From: Actinomycetota bacterium | GTDB taxonomy: Bacteria > Actinomycetota > Geothermincolia > Geothermincolales > RBG-13-55-18 | Direction: 5' to 3' | Length of the DNA: 64,000 nucleotides | Assembly (NCBI GenBank): GCA_040757835.1 | Contig: JBFLWJ010000012.1 | Coordinates: 37,789-101,788, forward strand | Shown: in pieces, positions 23,568-32,615 of the stretch | How the letters are laid out: every line of letters starts with the position of its first letter | Numbering within the stretch: the stretch's first letter is position 1 | The notes under the pieces: generated by a model | What the model was told of the DNA's origin: nothing | Seen by the model: only the letters and a program-made list of their open reading frames with translations | Database searches by the model: none | Position numbers and translations under genes: made by a program

Positions 23568-24685
23568 TCGCTACCTCCATCGATCCAGGGGCAAGTATTT
23601 ACTTCCGAAGCGATAATCTCCACCGTGAGCCCCGCTTCCCGGGCCCGCCGCGCCAGCAGCTCCGCCAGGCGCGGCACCGCCGGCCTCTCGGTATGGTAGT
23701 GGCCAGCGTCGATCACCGCCAGGCCAGCCGCCGCGACCTCCTGTGCCTGATGATAGCCGATGTCGCCGCTGACGAATACCTGGGCGCCGGACCGCAGGGC
23801 CTCCGAGGTCAGTCCCCCGCCGCTCCCCCCGCAGACGGCGACGCGGGACACCGCGGCGGAGAGTTCACCGGCGACACGCAGCGTAGGGTTTTCCAGCAGC
23901 TCGCGGCACCTGTCCGCCAGTTCACCCAGGCTCACGGGGACGGGCAGGTCGCCCACGACTCCCATGCCGGCGCCCGACGGATTATGCACGCGGTAGAGGT
24001 CGTAGGCGACCTCCTCGTAGGGGTGGCTCGCCAGCAGCGCCGCGACCGCAGCGTCCTCCCTCCCCGTTTCCACCGCCACCTCCAGGCGGATCTCTTTCAC
24101 CTGGTTGGGACCGGAGGCGTCGCCGTAGGCTGGGTCGGTGCCGGGCCCCGGCGTGAAGGTGCCCGTCCCCTCCACCCGGAAGGAGCAGCCGGTGTAGCCG
24201 CCGATGACCCCCGCGCCGGTTGCGAAGAGCGCGGCGCTCACCGCGGCCGCGTGCTCTGGTGGGACGAAGGTGACCAGCTTGTACGCCTCCCGTGGCGGTG
24301 CCGTCAGCGGGCGCCGGTCACGCAGCCCGAAGAGGTCGGCCAGGGCCGCGTTGACCCCGTGGGGGGAGGCGTCCAGGCTGGTGTGGGCGGCATAGACCGC
24401 CACCTCCGCGAGGAGGGCGTCACTCAGCAGCGCCGTGCCGGGTTCGTCCGTGACCAGGCGGCGCAGGGGATGGAAGATGGGCGGGTGGTGGCAGACGACG
24501 AGACCGGCCTCCATCCCGCGCGCCTCCCGTAGCACCTCCGGGGTGAAATCCAGTGAGGTGAGGACCTTGTCTATCTTTGCCCGCGCCGAGCCCAACTGCA
24601 AGCCGGCGCTGTCCCAGTCCTCGGCAGAGCCGGGAGGGGCGATCTCCTCCATAAGGGCGATGATGTCGCTTACGCTGCAGGTCAT
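23564..24685 (-). CDS. Nif3-like dinuclear metal-centre protein (YqfO type)
   Basis: 373 aa, the long form with a PII-like insert (about 130-235) as in B. subtilis YqfO. Motifs are WDSAGLQLG, GLVVCHHPPIFHPL with metal-binding His residues, YAAHTSLDA, and C-terminal GDIGYHQAQEVAAAGLAVIDAGHYHTE. Start at ATG 24685, with GGAGAG 4 bp upstream. An upstream in-frame ATG pair overlaps a TATAAT (24720-24725 on the minus strand) that is better read as the promoter -10. The biochemical role of the family is uncertain (GTP cyclohydrolase I type 2 annotation is doubtful). First gene of the housekeeping operon. Confidence 0.88.
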   Translation of the reverse strand: MTCSVSDIIALMEEIAPPGSAEDWDSAGLQLGSARAKIDKVLTSLDFTPEVLREARGMEAGLVVCHHPPIFHPLRRLVTDEPGTALLSDALLAEVAVYAAHTSLDASPHGVNAALADLFGLRDRRPLTAPPREAYKLVTFVPPEHAAAVSAALFATGAGVIGGYTGCSFRVEGTGTFTPGPGTDPAYGDASGPNQVKEIRLEVAVETGREDAAVAALLASHPYEEVAYDLYRVHNPSGAGMGVVGDLPVPVSLGELADRCRELLENPTLRVAGELSAAVSRVAVCGGSGGGLTSEALRSGAQVFVSGDIGYHQAQEVAAAGLAVIDAGHYHTERPAVPRLAELLARRAREAGLTVEIIASEVNTCPWIDGGSE

Positions 24686-24836
24686 CCGTCTCTCCACTTG
24701 CCGCGGGAAATCACTCATCATTATACGGGTACCCGGCAGCCACTTGATAGAGCGGAAACCTATCTGCCGTAGGGCCTATCAGGGGTGTTATACTCATGCA
24801 TTGACTGGAGGATCTTGACGGGAACGGCGGTCGGGA

Positions 24837-26090
24837 ATGGCCAAGAACACGTATATCGTCAGCGACCTGCACATCGGGGCGGGCGATTACCTGGACGATT
24901 TCGACGAGGACGCGGGGTTCAGGGAGTTCCTCGACACCGCGGCCGCCCGCCGCAACGCGGAGCTGATCATCAACGGCGACTTCATCGACTTCGTGGCGGT
25001 CAACCTGGAGAAGCATTCGGCGCGCCCTTTCTCGCGCCTGGGTGGCACCGAGGCCGAGTCCGTGGCCAAGCTGGAGCGGGTTCTGGGGGCGCACCCCGAC
25101 ATCTTCATCTCCCTGCGCGTGTTCATGGAGAAGGGGCACCGCATCGTCCTGGTGCCCGGCAACCACGACGTGGACCTCTTCTGGCCGCGGGTACGCGACC
25201 GTCTCGTGGAAGAGCTGGGGGGTCCGGACTCCGACCACTTCCATTTCGAGTCCAGCGGCATCTACCGCTCCGGCGCGCTCTACGTCGAACACGGCAACCA
25301 GTACTACGCCGACAGCGTCTTCGAGGACTTCACCCACCCCTTCCTGCGAGACCCCAAGACGGGCGAGCAGCGGCTGGAGCGCAGCTGGGGCAACTGTTTC
25401 CTGGAATACTTTTCCAACGGGATGATGAGCGAGCGCAACCCCTTCATCAACAACGTGCGCCCCATCCCCAACATGGTCTTCCTGGGCCTGCAGGACGAGA
25501 GCCTGTGGTTCAAGATGGCCTACGCCTACAAGCTGCTGCACTTCATGTCCCGGGTGGGCTTCCCGCCGTTCAAGGAGAGCCGGGACCTGCTGCAACGCAA
25601 GCGCGAGGGCCGCATCGACTCCTGGGGCTACACCCGCAAACGTTTCATGGACCTGGTCTCGGGGCGTGGAAAGGTGGAGCTGCAGGGGCTGGAGGACGCG
25701 GAGGCGCTCTCCCTCGAATTTCCCCCGGAGGACGAGGAGGACGGCAACGCCCAGGACGGCCTGCTCCTCGACTCCCTGGCCACGCGCGAGGACGCGCTCT
25801 CGGTGGCCGCACGGGAGATACTCCTGTCGGAGGAGGGGGTGGACGCCGTGGTAATGGGCCACGACCACCGGTACTATTCCAACGAGCTGCAGCCGGTGCT
25901 CGGGGGGCGCAAGGGTAAGTACTATGTGAACACGGGGACCTGGATCCCCATGTTGTTCTTGACCCGCACCAAGCGGCAGCTGCGCTGGCGGGACCTGGAG
26001 GACGAGAGCCTCTACCAGCAGCTTCTTACCTACGCCGTGGCCAGGAAGGGGCTGCACGGCACCACCGTCTCGCTGCGCCGCATAGCCTAG
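24837..26090 (+). CDS. Calcineurin-like metallophosphoesterase
   Basis: 417 aa. All five metallophosphoesterase blocks are present: DLHIGAGD, INGDFIDF, VPGNHDVDLFW, an intermediate His, and VMGHDHRYYS. The region between blocks III and IV is long (about 190 residues), unlike LpxH (about 240 aa total), so the enzyme is a larger relative of the UDP-2,3-diacylglucosamine hydrolase group. No signal peptide. Divergent from the nif3 operon; its stop overlaps by 4 bp the stop of the convergent methyltransferase gene at 26087. Substrate unknown. Confidence 0.86.
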   Translation: MAKNTYIVSDLHIGAGDYLDDFDEDAGFREFLDTAAARRNAELIINGDFIDFVAVNLEKHSARPFSRLGGTEAESVAKLERVLGAHPDIFISLRVFMEKGHRIVLVPGNHDVDLFWPRVRDRLVEELGGPDSDHFHFESSGIYRSGALYVEHGNQYYADSVFEDFTHPFLRDPKTGEQRLERSWGNCFLEYFSNGMMSERNPFINNVRPIPNMVFLGLQDESLWFKMAYAYKLLHFMSRVGFPPFKESRDLLQRKREGRIDSWGYTRKRFMDLVSGRGKVELQGLEDAEALSLEFPPEDEEDGNAQDGLLLDSLATREDALSVAAREILLSEEGVDAVVMGHDHRYYSNELQPVLGGRKGKYYVNTGTWIPMLFLTRTKRQLRWRDLEDESLYQQLLTYAVARKGLHGTTVSLRRIA

Positions 26091-26875
26091 GACTTGGAGC
26101 AGATGAGCTGCATGAACTTGCCGATGCCCTTGAGGTGAGGCTCCTGCCCCGCCCGCTCCTCGAGGGCCAGCATCCCCTTGAAGCACTCCCCCTCCGCGAA
26201 GAGCGAGCAGTCGATGAACTCCGAGAAGACGAGCAGGCCGTACTTGCCGTCGATGTTGTATCCCAGGGGCTCGAGCAGGGCGATCATCTCGTCGTCGGAA
26301 TACAGGTGCCCGCGCCCGCTGTGCAGGTCGGTCGCGAACTCCTCCACCTCGAAGCTGTCCATGGCCTCCCCCACGTTCTCGTCCACGATGATCTTGCGGG
26401 TTATGAGGCCGTAGCGGTTGAGGAATACCAGGGAGAGCGTGCCCCGGGGCTTGAGCACTCGGGTGATGACGTTGAAAGCCCGCAGCGGGTCGTCCACGTA
26501 CTCGATGGTCTCATGGCATACGATGAGATCGAACTCGTCTTCGATGCTGCACTCCAGGTCCTCGATGCGCTCGTTGAGGAAGCGCATAAGGCCAGTGCGG
26601 TCGGGCAGTTGCTCCCGCGCCCTCTCCTCCGCCGTCTGCAGCAGGCAGGCCTGCGGCTCCAGCATGGTCACTTTGTGCCCCGTCGCTGCGAAGCGCAAGG
26701 CCACCTCCCCCAGGCCGCTGCCGACGTCGAGCACGTTCAGCTCGCCGCTGCGCTTGATGGTCCCCTCCAGGTGGGAACAGAGGAAACGGAAGGCCAGCTC
26801 GGCCTCGAGCCGGCTGGCCGGTGTCTCGGCCTTCTCCATGAGCAGTTCGGCTTTTTCCTCCGGTGTGGGGTCCAT
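26087..26875 (-). CDS. Class I SAM-dependent methyltransferase
   Basis: 262 aa from ATG 26875, set by GGAGGAGCGATC; the longer frame upstream has no site. Motif I is VLDVGSGLGEVALRFAATG with VTMLEPQ after it, and LIVCHETIEYVDDPLRAFNVI plus LKPRGTLSLVFLNRYG follow. This resembles CmoM/UbiG-type enzymes that may act on tRNA or small molecules. The C-terminus contains several Cys residues without a cluster pattern. Converges on the metallophosphoesterase gene, with a 4-bp stop overlap. No operon partner is evident. Confidence 0.8.
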   Translation of the reverse strand: MDPTPEEKAELLMEKAETPASRLEAELAFRFLCSHLEGTIKRSGELNVLDVGSGLGEVALRFAATGHKVTMLEPQACLLQTAEERAREQLPDRTGLMRFLNERIEDLECSIEDEFDLIVCHETIEYVDDPLRAFNVITRVLKPRGTLSLVFLNRYGLITRKIIVDENVGEAMDSFEVEEFATDLHSGRGHLYSDDEMIALLEPLGYNIDGKYGLLVFSEFIDCSLFAEGECFKGMLALEERAGQEPHLKGIGKFMQLICSKS

Positions 26876-27002
26876 GATCGCTCCTCCGCCTTGCTCTCCT
26901 CTCGCCCGTGTAACCATCATAGGGCCGCCGCGCGAAGACGGTCAACACGCGTGGCACGCCTGGAGTCAACCCCGGCCCGTGCCACATTCATCGGCGGCAG
27001 GT

Positions 27003-27881
27003 TCAGATCTTGCCGCCCATCTCCCCGTAAATCTGCGGCAGGAACGACGCCAGGTTGTTGTACTCGATGAGGCTGTGGATACAGTTATTGCGCGCCAGGT
27101 CGCTCATCTTGTACGGCAGGGGCCGCTTCACCCGCACCGGGGCTCCGCCCTTCATGGTGTACCCGAGCCAGTAGCGGCTGCGGTACTCCACCCCGCCGTC
27201 CACCTCGCGCACGGCGTGGAAGAAGGCGTTGAAAGGGGTCTTCAGCAGGTCCAGGATGACGTTGGCGCAGTAGGCGCGGGATATCCCGGGTTCGGAGAAC
27301 ATGCTCATGTCCAGCCCGAAGTCCTGGGGGGAGAAGAACTTGATCCATACCTTCTGTGACCCCTCCACGTTGAACCCCTCGACCGGGTAGTGGGTGCTGC
27401 CGTAGTTCCTCTCGCGCAGCGGCACCCCCGAGCTGTCCAGGTGCCGGGCGGGGTTGTCGATGCTGATATCGGTGTGCGCGATGGGGCACCAGATGGCGTA
27501 CCTGAGGCCCTCCAGCGGGTGCCAGTTGAACCACCAGTCGAGCATCTCCGGCGTCACCCCCGGCATCTTCACCAGGGTGGCCGCGAAGCCGCTGCCGTCC
27601 GGCATCACCGTGTAACCGGTCTCCACCTCGAGGTACCCCGGCTTCATGAGCTCGCTGCGCTCCTGGATGGTTGTGGCCTTCGAGGCATCCACGGGCCCGG
27701 CGTTGACCGCCGCCAGGTCCTCCGTCGGGATCTCGGCCAGCTCCTTGTGGTAGTACTTAGCGTACGGCCTCTTCTTCTCCTCCTCCGTCAGCTCCCGGCG
27801 CTTCATCTTCCTGATGTCGTCCATACTCACCGGGTCCGGGAAGACCTTGCTCATCCTCACCATCAAGCTCTTCAGTCTCAT
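27003..27881 (-). CDS. DAPG/phloretin hydrolase-family C-C bond hydrolase
   Basis: 292 aa. MPGVTPEMLDWWFNWHP (H121) and the C-terminal pair H269-x3-E273 (HSLIEYNN) fit the zinc-binding pattern of 2,4-diacetylphloroglucinol hydrolase PhlG (known His/Glu ligands, His270-x3-Glu274) and of phloretin hydrolase. These enzymes hydrolyse a C-C bond between a phenolic ring and an acyl group without oxygen. GGAGGATCGGCG precedes the ATG. Last gene of the IclR-led operon, directly after a second, fused relative. A retro-Claisen-type step on a cyclic diketone or acyl-phenol is the likely role; the substrate is inferred only. Confidence 0.8.
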   Translation of the reverse strand: MRLKSLMVRMSKVFPDPVSMDDIRKMKRRELTEEEKKRPYAKYYHKELAEIPTEDLAAVNAGPVDASKATTIQERSELMKPGYLEVETGYTVMPDGSGFAATLVKMPGVTPEMLDWWFNWHPLEGLRYAIWCPIAHTDISIDNPARHLDSSGVPLRERNYGSTHYPVEGFNVEGSQKVWIKFFSPQDFGLDMSMFSEPGISRAYCANVILDLLKTPFNAFFHAVREVDGGVEYRSRYWLGYTMKGGAPVRVKRPLPYKMSDLARNNCIHSLIEYNNLASFLPQIYGEMGGKI

Positions 27882-27921
27882 CGCCGATCCTCCTCACCTC
27901 TGCTTCCCTACCCCTATAAGA

Positions 27922-29079
27922 CTATACCCAGCCGCGCTGCCCCGGCCTGGATCGCTCGCTCCCCTTGCCTAAAGCCCCCCTGATGGCGAAGGCCACGAAG
28001 GGGGTGGAATGGAGAACGGTCCCCAGCACCGCCGCGCCGGCGGCCGTCGCCCTCCTGTACCGTGGCGACCTGCGGAACTCCGCGAAGGCGCGCACCGATA
28101 ACGGGACGTAGAGGACCAGCCCGGTGGCGAGGCCGGGCATGTATCTCTTGAGCCTCAGCGAGCCCGCGCTGTGGATGATGGCGTTTTGTAAGAGCAGGCT
28201 GGCCATGGCGAGCCCGAGCACCGGGCTATGCTTGCGCCGCAGCGCCCCGAGGGCGCAGCCGATGATCATCGCCGCGTTGACGCCGACCACGATGGGGATG
28301 GAGGAATGGGCGAATACGTCCGGGGCGACCTCCTTCGCGGCCGCGAGGAACCCGCCGGGCCAGAAATACTCCTCCACCACGTGGGCGCACGACGCCGCCG
28401 TCAGGGCCCAGAGCGTGGCCCCGCTGCCGTCTTCGCCACCCATGGCGTCCCCGCTGCCCGGTGTCCTCTCCCCTGCCGCGCTGCCTTCCGGCCTTCCCGC
28501 ATCCCCCTGGACCTCCTGCAGCAGCTGCGGGAGGAACCTGCAGAACTGCTGCATCTCCTCTATGTTGTGCTTGCGCAGCCCCGCCACGAAGAACCCGGGG
28601 GCCTTGGCGGGGATGCGGAAGGTCGAACGCATCCGCGTCCCGCCCGGCATCTCCTCGTACTGGTGCTGCGCCCAGGCATAGGGAACGCCGTTGCGGTCGA
28701 GGCTGGAGCCCGCGACCACGTGGCCGTATTCCGCGGGGATGGAGACCGCGTCCGGGCTCTCCAGGCGCAAACGCAGCTCGCTGGGGAGCCCGCCGATCTT
28801 CTCGATGACATGGTGGACCAAGACCGTCTCCCCTTCCTCTTCCTCTACCTCCAGTTCAGCCCAGACGTGGTCGCGGGGATGCCAGAGCTTGTACCGCTCG
28901 GTATCTCCCATCAATGCCCACCACGCATCGATCATCTCCGGCGTGACGCCCGGCAGTTCGTGGTCGATCACCAGGTCCTTGGTCTCGGACCTGGACAGCC
29001 TGACGACCATGCCCGTGACGATTTCGCTCCCCTTTATCATGATCTTCTGCAACGGCACTCGCCTCACCCCCGTGAACAT
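27922..29079 (-). CDS. DAPG hydrolase-like domain fused to an HXXEE membrane domain
   Basis: 385 aa. Residues about 16-190 match the PhlG family (LPGVTPEMIDAWW, LWHPRD with H67, and H171-x3-E175 in KHNIEEMQQFC). A Gly/Ser/Glu-rich linker (about 192-222) leads to a membrane domain with the HXXEE motif (H233-V-V-E236-E237), then four hydrophobic segments and a basic tail. The start is uncertain: ATG 29079 has no ribosome site, and GTG/ATG codons within the next 39 bp are alternatives. It lies 25 bp after the flavoprotein gene and 40 bp before the soluble homologue. The fusion may tether hydrolysis or substrate sensing to the membrane. Confidence 0.75.
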   Translation of the reverse strand: MFTGVRRVPLQKIMIKGSEIVTGMVVRLSRSETKDLVIDHELPGVTPEMIDAWWALMGDTERYKLWHPRDHVWAELEVEEEEGETVLVHHVIEKIGGLPSELRLRLESPDAVSIPAEYGHVVAGSSLDRNGVPYAWAQHQYEEMPGGTRMRSTFRIPAKAPGFFVAGLRKHNIEEMQQFCRFLPQLLQEVQGDAGRPEGSAAGERTPGSGDAMGGEDGSGATLWALTAASCAHVVEEYFWPGGFLAAAKEVAPDVFAHSSIPIVVGVNAAMIIGCALGALRRKHSPVLGLAMASLLLQNAIIHSAGSLRLKRYMPGLATGLVLYVPLSVRAFAEFRRSPRYRRATAAGAAVLGTVLHSTPFVAFAIRGALGKGSERSRPGQRGWV

Positions 29080-29104
29080 ATGCTGTTCGACTTTATCCTG
29101 ACCA

Positions 29105-30817
29105 TCAAGGCTTATGGGGATATCTCTCCATGGGGATGTCCTCGGTGGAGACGGCCATCTCGCCGTCCTTCTCCCGCAGGACTATCCACTTCAGCCAGTT
29201 GGCGTCGTCCCTCGCCGGGTAGTCCTCCCGCACGAACCACCCCCGCGATTCCTTCCTCGCGAGGGAAGCGCGGTAGAACATCTCCGCGCACAGGGCCATG
29301 CTCTCCGCCTCGTGGCAGCGGGCCAGGTCGTGGGGGTCCTGTGCCTTCAGCTCCGGCAGCCTCGCCTTGACCTCCAACACCATGGCCAGCGCCTCCCGCA
29401 TGCGCTCCTCGCTCTTCCAGTTGCTGTACTTCACCGGGGTCATCGCCGCCTGGATGTCGCGCACCAGTTCGGCGGACGATATGCCCACCTCCCGGGACAT
29501 GGGGGCGTAGATCCTCCGCTTGAGCTCCGCGGCCTGCGTACGGTCCGCGCATGGGACCTCCGCCAGCCCGGCTACGTAAACGCACGCCGCCAGGGCGCCC
29601 TTGCGTGCGCTCCACACCGCGTTCATGAGGCCGGTGCCGCGGATGCGCCCAGGGGGAGAGGGCACGGCGCCCGTCCAGGCGGAGCCGTTGTAGCTGACGT
29701 CCCCCACCGCGTAGAGGCCGGGCAGGGTGGTGGCCATGTGATGGTCCACCTTCACCGGGGACTGCTCCCCCACGAAACCGGGCAATACCTCGGGCTCGCC
29801 GGCGTCGCCCTCCTCGGCCGCTCTACCCTTCTCCCACAGGCGCGACCAGAAGGCGTTTGCGGCGGGGCGGTCCCAGATGAGGTCGGTAGCGAAAAGTATT
29901 TCCGACCCTATCTGCAGGAGGTTCTCGTCGCTCTTTATCCGCACTGGACCGTTTCCGCTCGCATGTTCCCGGTACCAGCCGACGGCGGCCATGGCGCAGA
30001 TGTCGGGTTGCAGGCCGGGGCGGTACTTCGCGGAGATAAACTCACCCCTGGCGTTGTACATGTGGTCCTCGGCCCCGAAGATGACCTCGCGGCTCACCGC
30101 GTGCACCATGTTGACGAAGCTCCCGAACTCTGCGTTGCGCATCTGTGCGCCCGCCCTCCAGGCGGCTGCGATGCCGTCGCCGCGGGCCGCGCTCCACATG
30201 GGCAGGACGCGGTAGTTCTGGCTGCCGCTGGCCAGGATGGTCGCCTTCGCCCGCACCAGGAAGCATCTGCCGTCCTCGACGCCGAAACCCATGGCGCCCG
30301 CCACACGCTCCCCGCCGCAGAGCAGCTCCACCAGGGCCACCTTGTCCATGAACCTCGCTCCCAGCTCCCGGGCGCGCCGGTGCAGGCGTCGGCACATGTC
30401 CAGGTCCACACCGGCCAGGCCCCACGGCACCTCTACGCCCGGCGTCTTGATATAACTCCATCTTCCATCCCCATCTCTGGCCACCTTCACCCCCCAGGCA
30501 TCCAGGTGGTCGAGGACGCCGTTGCAGGTATGGGCGTATTCCCGCAGCAGTTCCTGGTCCTCGAGGAAACAGCCGATGTTGTGCACGTGAAAGCGGATGA
30601 ACTCCTCGGGGGTGTCGTCCGGGGTGAGGAAGGCCAGGATGCCGCCGCCCCGGTCCGCCTTCCCTGCCCAGCCCGCCGTGGCCTTCTCGACCACCAGGAC
30701 GTCCAGTTCGGGATGCCTCTCTTTCACGGTGATGGCGGCCGCGAGCCCCGCGATGCCGCCGCCCAGGACGAGGATATCGGCGGAGAGCGCCTCGCCCAGC
30801 GAATCCAGCTCAGCCAT
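29105..30817 (-). CDS. Fumarate reductase/APS reductase-type FAD flavoprotein
   Basis: 570 aa. FAD-binding ADILVLGGGIAGLAAAITV with VVEKATAGWAGKADRGGG, and a C-terminal domain with TGAVPSPPGRIRGTGLMNA followed by a helical SdhA/AprA-like end. Overall it is closest to the AprA/FrdA/L-aspartate oxidase superfamily. The gene for a two-cluster ferredoxin ends 35 bp upstream, the same pairing as AprA/AprB, so it probably reduces or oxidises a C-C or other bond with electrons exchanged through that subunit. AGGAAGGG lies 9 bp before the ATG. Whether it is a true adenylylsulfate reductase is doubtful, since no sat or qmo genes are present. Confidence 0.8.
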   Translation of the reverse strand: MAELDSLGEALSADILVLGGGIAGLAAAITVKERHPELDVLVVEKATAGWAGKADRGGGILAFLTPDDTPEEFIRFHVHNIGCFLEDQELLREYAHTCNGVLDHLDAWGVKVARDGDGRWSYIKTPGVEVPWGLAGVDLDMCRRLHRRARELGARFMDKVALVELLCGGERVAGAMGFGVEDGRCFLVRAKATILASGSQNYRVLPMWSAARGDGIAAAWRAGAQMRNAEFGSFVNMVHAVSREVIFGAEDHMYNARGEFISAKYRPGLQPDICAMAAVGWYREHASGNGPVRIKSDENLLQIGSEILFATDLIWDRPAANAFWSRLWEKGRAAEEGDAGEPEVLPGFVGEQSPVKVDHHMATTLPGLYAVGDVSYNGSAWTGAVPSPPGRIRGTGLMNAVWSARKGALAACVYVAGLAEVPCADRTQAAELKRRIYAPMSREVGISSAELVRDIQAAMTPVKYSNWKSEERMREALAMVLEVKARLPELKAQDPHDLARCHEAESMALCAEMFYRASLARKESRGWFVREDYPARDDANWLKWIVLREKDGEMAVSTEDIPMERYPHKP

Positions 30818-30852
30818 TGTTCACACCCTTCCTGTGGCCTGGAGCGGAGTTG

Positions 30853-31071
30853 CTACCACGCCGACCAGCGCATGTGCGCGAAGTCCGGGGTCACCTTGAT
30901 GCAGTCCCGCGGGCAGGATATCTCGCACAGGTTGCAGTGGACGCAGTCCTCCGCATGGGCGACCACCGGCTTCTTTATCACGCGTTCCCAACCCAGCACG
31001 TTCACGAAGCAGGCCTTCAAGCATGACCTGCAGCCGTCGCACCTATCCGTATCGATGGCTATGGCGTTCAT
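30853..31071 (-). CDS. Two-cluster [4Fe-4S] ferredoxin, flavoprotein partner
   Basis: 72 aa. CDGCRSCLKAC (C-x2-C-x2-C-x3-C) and CVHCNLCEISCP (C-x2-C-x2-C-x3-CP) bind two [4Fe-4S] clusters. GGAGGAGGTAGGAG precedes the ATG. It ends with a short aromatic tail (MRWSAW) typical of subunits that dock on a partner. Cotranscribed with the FrdA/AprA-like gene, it should be that enzyme's electron-transfer subunit. The equivalent AprB is about twice as long, so this is a minimal version. Confidence 0.87.
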   Translation of the reverse strand: MNAIAIDTDRCDGCRSCLKACFVNVLGWERVIKKPVVAHAEDCVHCNLCEISCPRDCIKVTPDFAHMRWSAW

Positions 31072-31165
31072 CTCCTACCTCCTCCAGAGCCACTGCTCTA
31101 CCCCGTGGCGCGGGCGCCGCAACCCCGTCCCCCGCTGATCCATCCCCGGTTTATCCGGCCCGTCC

Positions 31166-31618
31166 CTATCGCACCCCCGGGGCCAGGAAACCCGCGAACC
31201 TCATCATCCCCAGAGGATGCCTCACCGCGCCCCGGATCTTCAGCTCGCCCGAACGCATCCCGGCCAGGAGAGCCTTGCCCTCGTTGGTCAAGAGGAACTT
31301 GATGGCCGCCGGCCCGGGAGGCACGCGCGCCAGCCTCATCAGCACCGCCGCCTCGCACTCGAGCACGATGTCCGGACGCGGCGAGACGCCGCTCTGCAAC
31401 GCCACGCGCCCGCCGTGGAAATCCAGGGTCAGGGCGCTTCCGGGATGGGCGGGGGGATCCACGGCCACCACCATCTCCATGCCCTCCAGGGCTCGCACCT
31501 TGCGCGGGTCCTTCAGCAGAGCCAGGAGCATGGCCCGGAAGAAACGCCCCAGCACGTGCAGGTCCTCTCCGCCGGTGACCACCAGCCTGTCACGCGCCGC
31601 ATCCGTCCCCGCGCCCAT
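31166..31618 (-). CDS. SCP2-like lipid/acyl-binding domain protein
   Basis: 150 aa from ATG 31618, which follows AAGGAGAGG at good spacing; an earlier in-frame start lacks a site. SCP2 features are LEGMEMVVAVD, PDIVLECEAAVLMRLA and LLTNEGKALLAGMRSGELKI followed by a hydrophobic C-terminal helix. Similarity to the SCP2 protein at 19474 is low but the fold pattern agrees. Located between the 3-hydroxyacyl-CoA dehydrogenase and the ferredoxin, it may carry the hydrophobic CoA or free-acid substrate of this operon (inference). Confidence 0.68.
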   Translation of the reverse strand: MGAGTDAARDRLVVTGGEDLHVLGRFFRAMLLALLKDPRKVRALEGMEMVVAVDPPAHPGSALTLDFHGGRVALQSGVSPRPDIVLECEAAVLMRLARVPPGPAAIKFLLTNEGKALLAGMRSGELKIRGAVRHPLGMMRFAGFLAPGVR

Positions 31619-31667
31619 CGCGGCCTCTCCTTCCCAACCCACCATTTCGCCTCTTCCGCCCGTCATC

Positions 31668-32603
31668 TCACCCGCTCCCCCATCCCATCAGGTGGCGCTG
31701 CAGGCGCGTCCTGCACGCCTCGATCTCCTCGGGCGCCCATCCCCTGAACCCCCCACCGCTCGCGAAACCGAGCTCCCCTCCTTCGACCTTCTCCTCGAGG
31801 AGTGGCGACGGCGCGTGGGAGTCCTCGATGTGTTCCAGGATGTAGCCATGGATCTGCAGGGTCAGGTCCAGGCCGATCATGTCCGCGTTCTCCAGGGGAC
31901 CGAGCACCGGCAGGCGCATTCCGAACCCCATCTTCACCACCTCGTCCACCGTCTCCGCGTCCGCGATGCCATGCTCCACGATGGAGATGGCCTCGCGCCA
32001 CAGCGCGTGCTGCATGCGGTTGCCCACGAAGCCCGGCACGTCCTTCTTCACCCTTACCGGATGCCTGCCCGCGGCGCGCAGGAGATCGCAGGTGCGGTCC
32101 AGCGCCCACGGCGCCGTGTCCCGGCCCGGGACCACCTCGACCAGGGGTATGAGGTAAGGGGGGTTCCAGAAATGGGCCCCAACCACGCGCTCCCTCCGCG
32201 CCGCCTCCCCGGCGACCTCGGTTATGCTGATCACCGAGGTGTTGGTGGCCAGGACCGTGCGCGGTGGACAGAGCGCGTCCAGCTCGCGGAAGACGCCGCG
32301 CTTGAGGGCCGGCTGCTCCGAGACCGCCTCCACCACGAAGTTTGCCCCCGCACAGGCCTCCTCCAGGCGCGTCGAGGTGAATATCCTGGCGACGATGCCG
32401 TCGATGTCCCCGTCCCGGACGCTGCCATACGCGGCCATGGCCTGGAGGTTGCCGCGGATGTTCGCGAGGGCAGCGTCGAGGCGTTCCCGCTCTAGGTCCA
32501 CGAGGGAAACGGCATGGCCGTGAGCGGCGAAGACCTGGGCGATACCGTGGCCCATGAGGCCGGCGCCGATGACCGCGATCCTTTCCTTTCCCTCTCCTCC
32601 CAT
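31668..32603 (-). CDS. 3-hydroxyacyl-CoA dehydrogenase
   Basis: 311 aa. N-terminal NAD domain IAVIGAGLMGHGIAQVFAAHG, then ATNTSVISITEVA, catalytic-region GAHFWNPPYLIPLVEVV, and VPGFVGNRMQHALWREA leading into the helical C-terminal domain. Complete and of family length (FadB2/HBD type). It oxidises a 3-hydroxyacyl-CoA, or a related hydroxy acid such as L-gulonate in the crystallin subgroup. GGAGCAGGTT precedes the ATG; 12 bp from the SDR upstream. Fits a beta-oxidation-like sequence within this operon. Confidence 0.88.
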   Translation of the reverse strand: MGGEGKERIAVIGAGLMGHGIAQVFAAHGHAVSLVDLERERLDAALANIRGNLQAMAAYGSVRDGDIDGIVARIFTSTRLEEACAGANFVVEAVSEQPALKRGVFRELDALCPPRTVLATNTSVISITEVAGEAARRERVVGAHFWNPPYLIPLVEVVPGRDTAPWALDRTCDLLRAAGRHPVRVKKDVPGFVGNRMQHALWREAISIVEHGIADAETVDEVVKMGFGMRLPVLGPLENADMIGLDLTLQIHGYILEHIEDSHAPSPLLEEKVEGGELGFASGGGFRGWAPEEIEACRTRLQRHLMGWGSG

Positions 32604-32615
32604 AACCTGCTCCCG

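Noticed and set aside
29105-31071. Adenylylsulfate reductase AprAB for sulfate respiration
   Set aside because: The pairing is similar, but the ferredoxin is half-size and no sat, qmo or dsr genes are present; kept as a generic FrdA/AprA-type enzyme.
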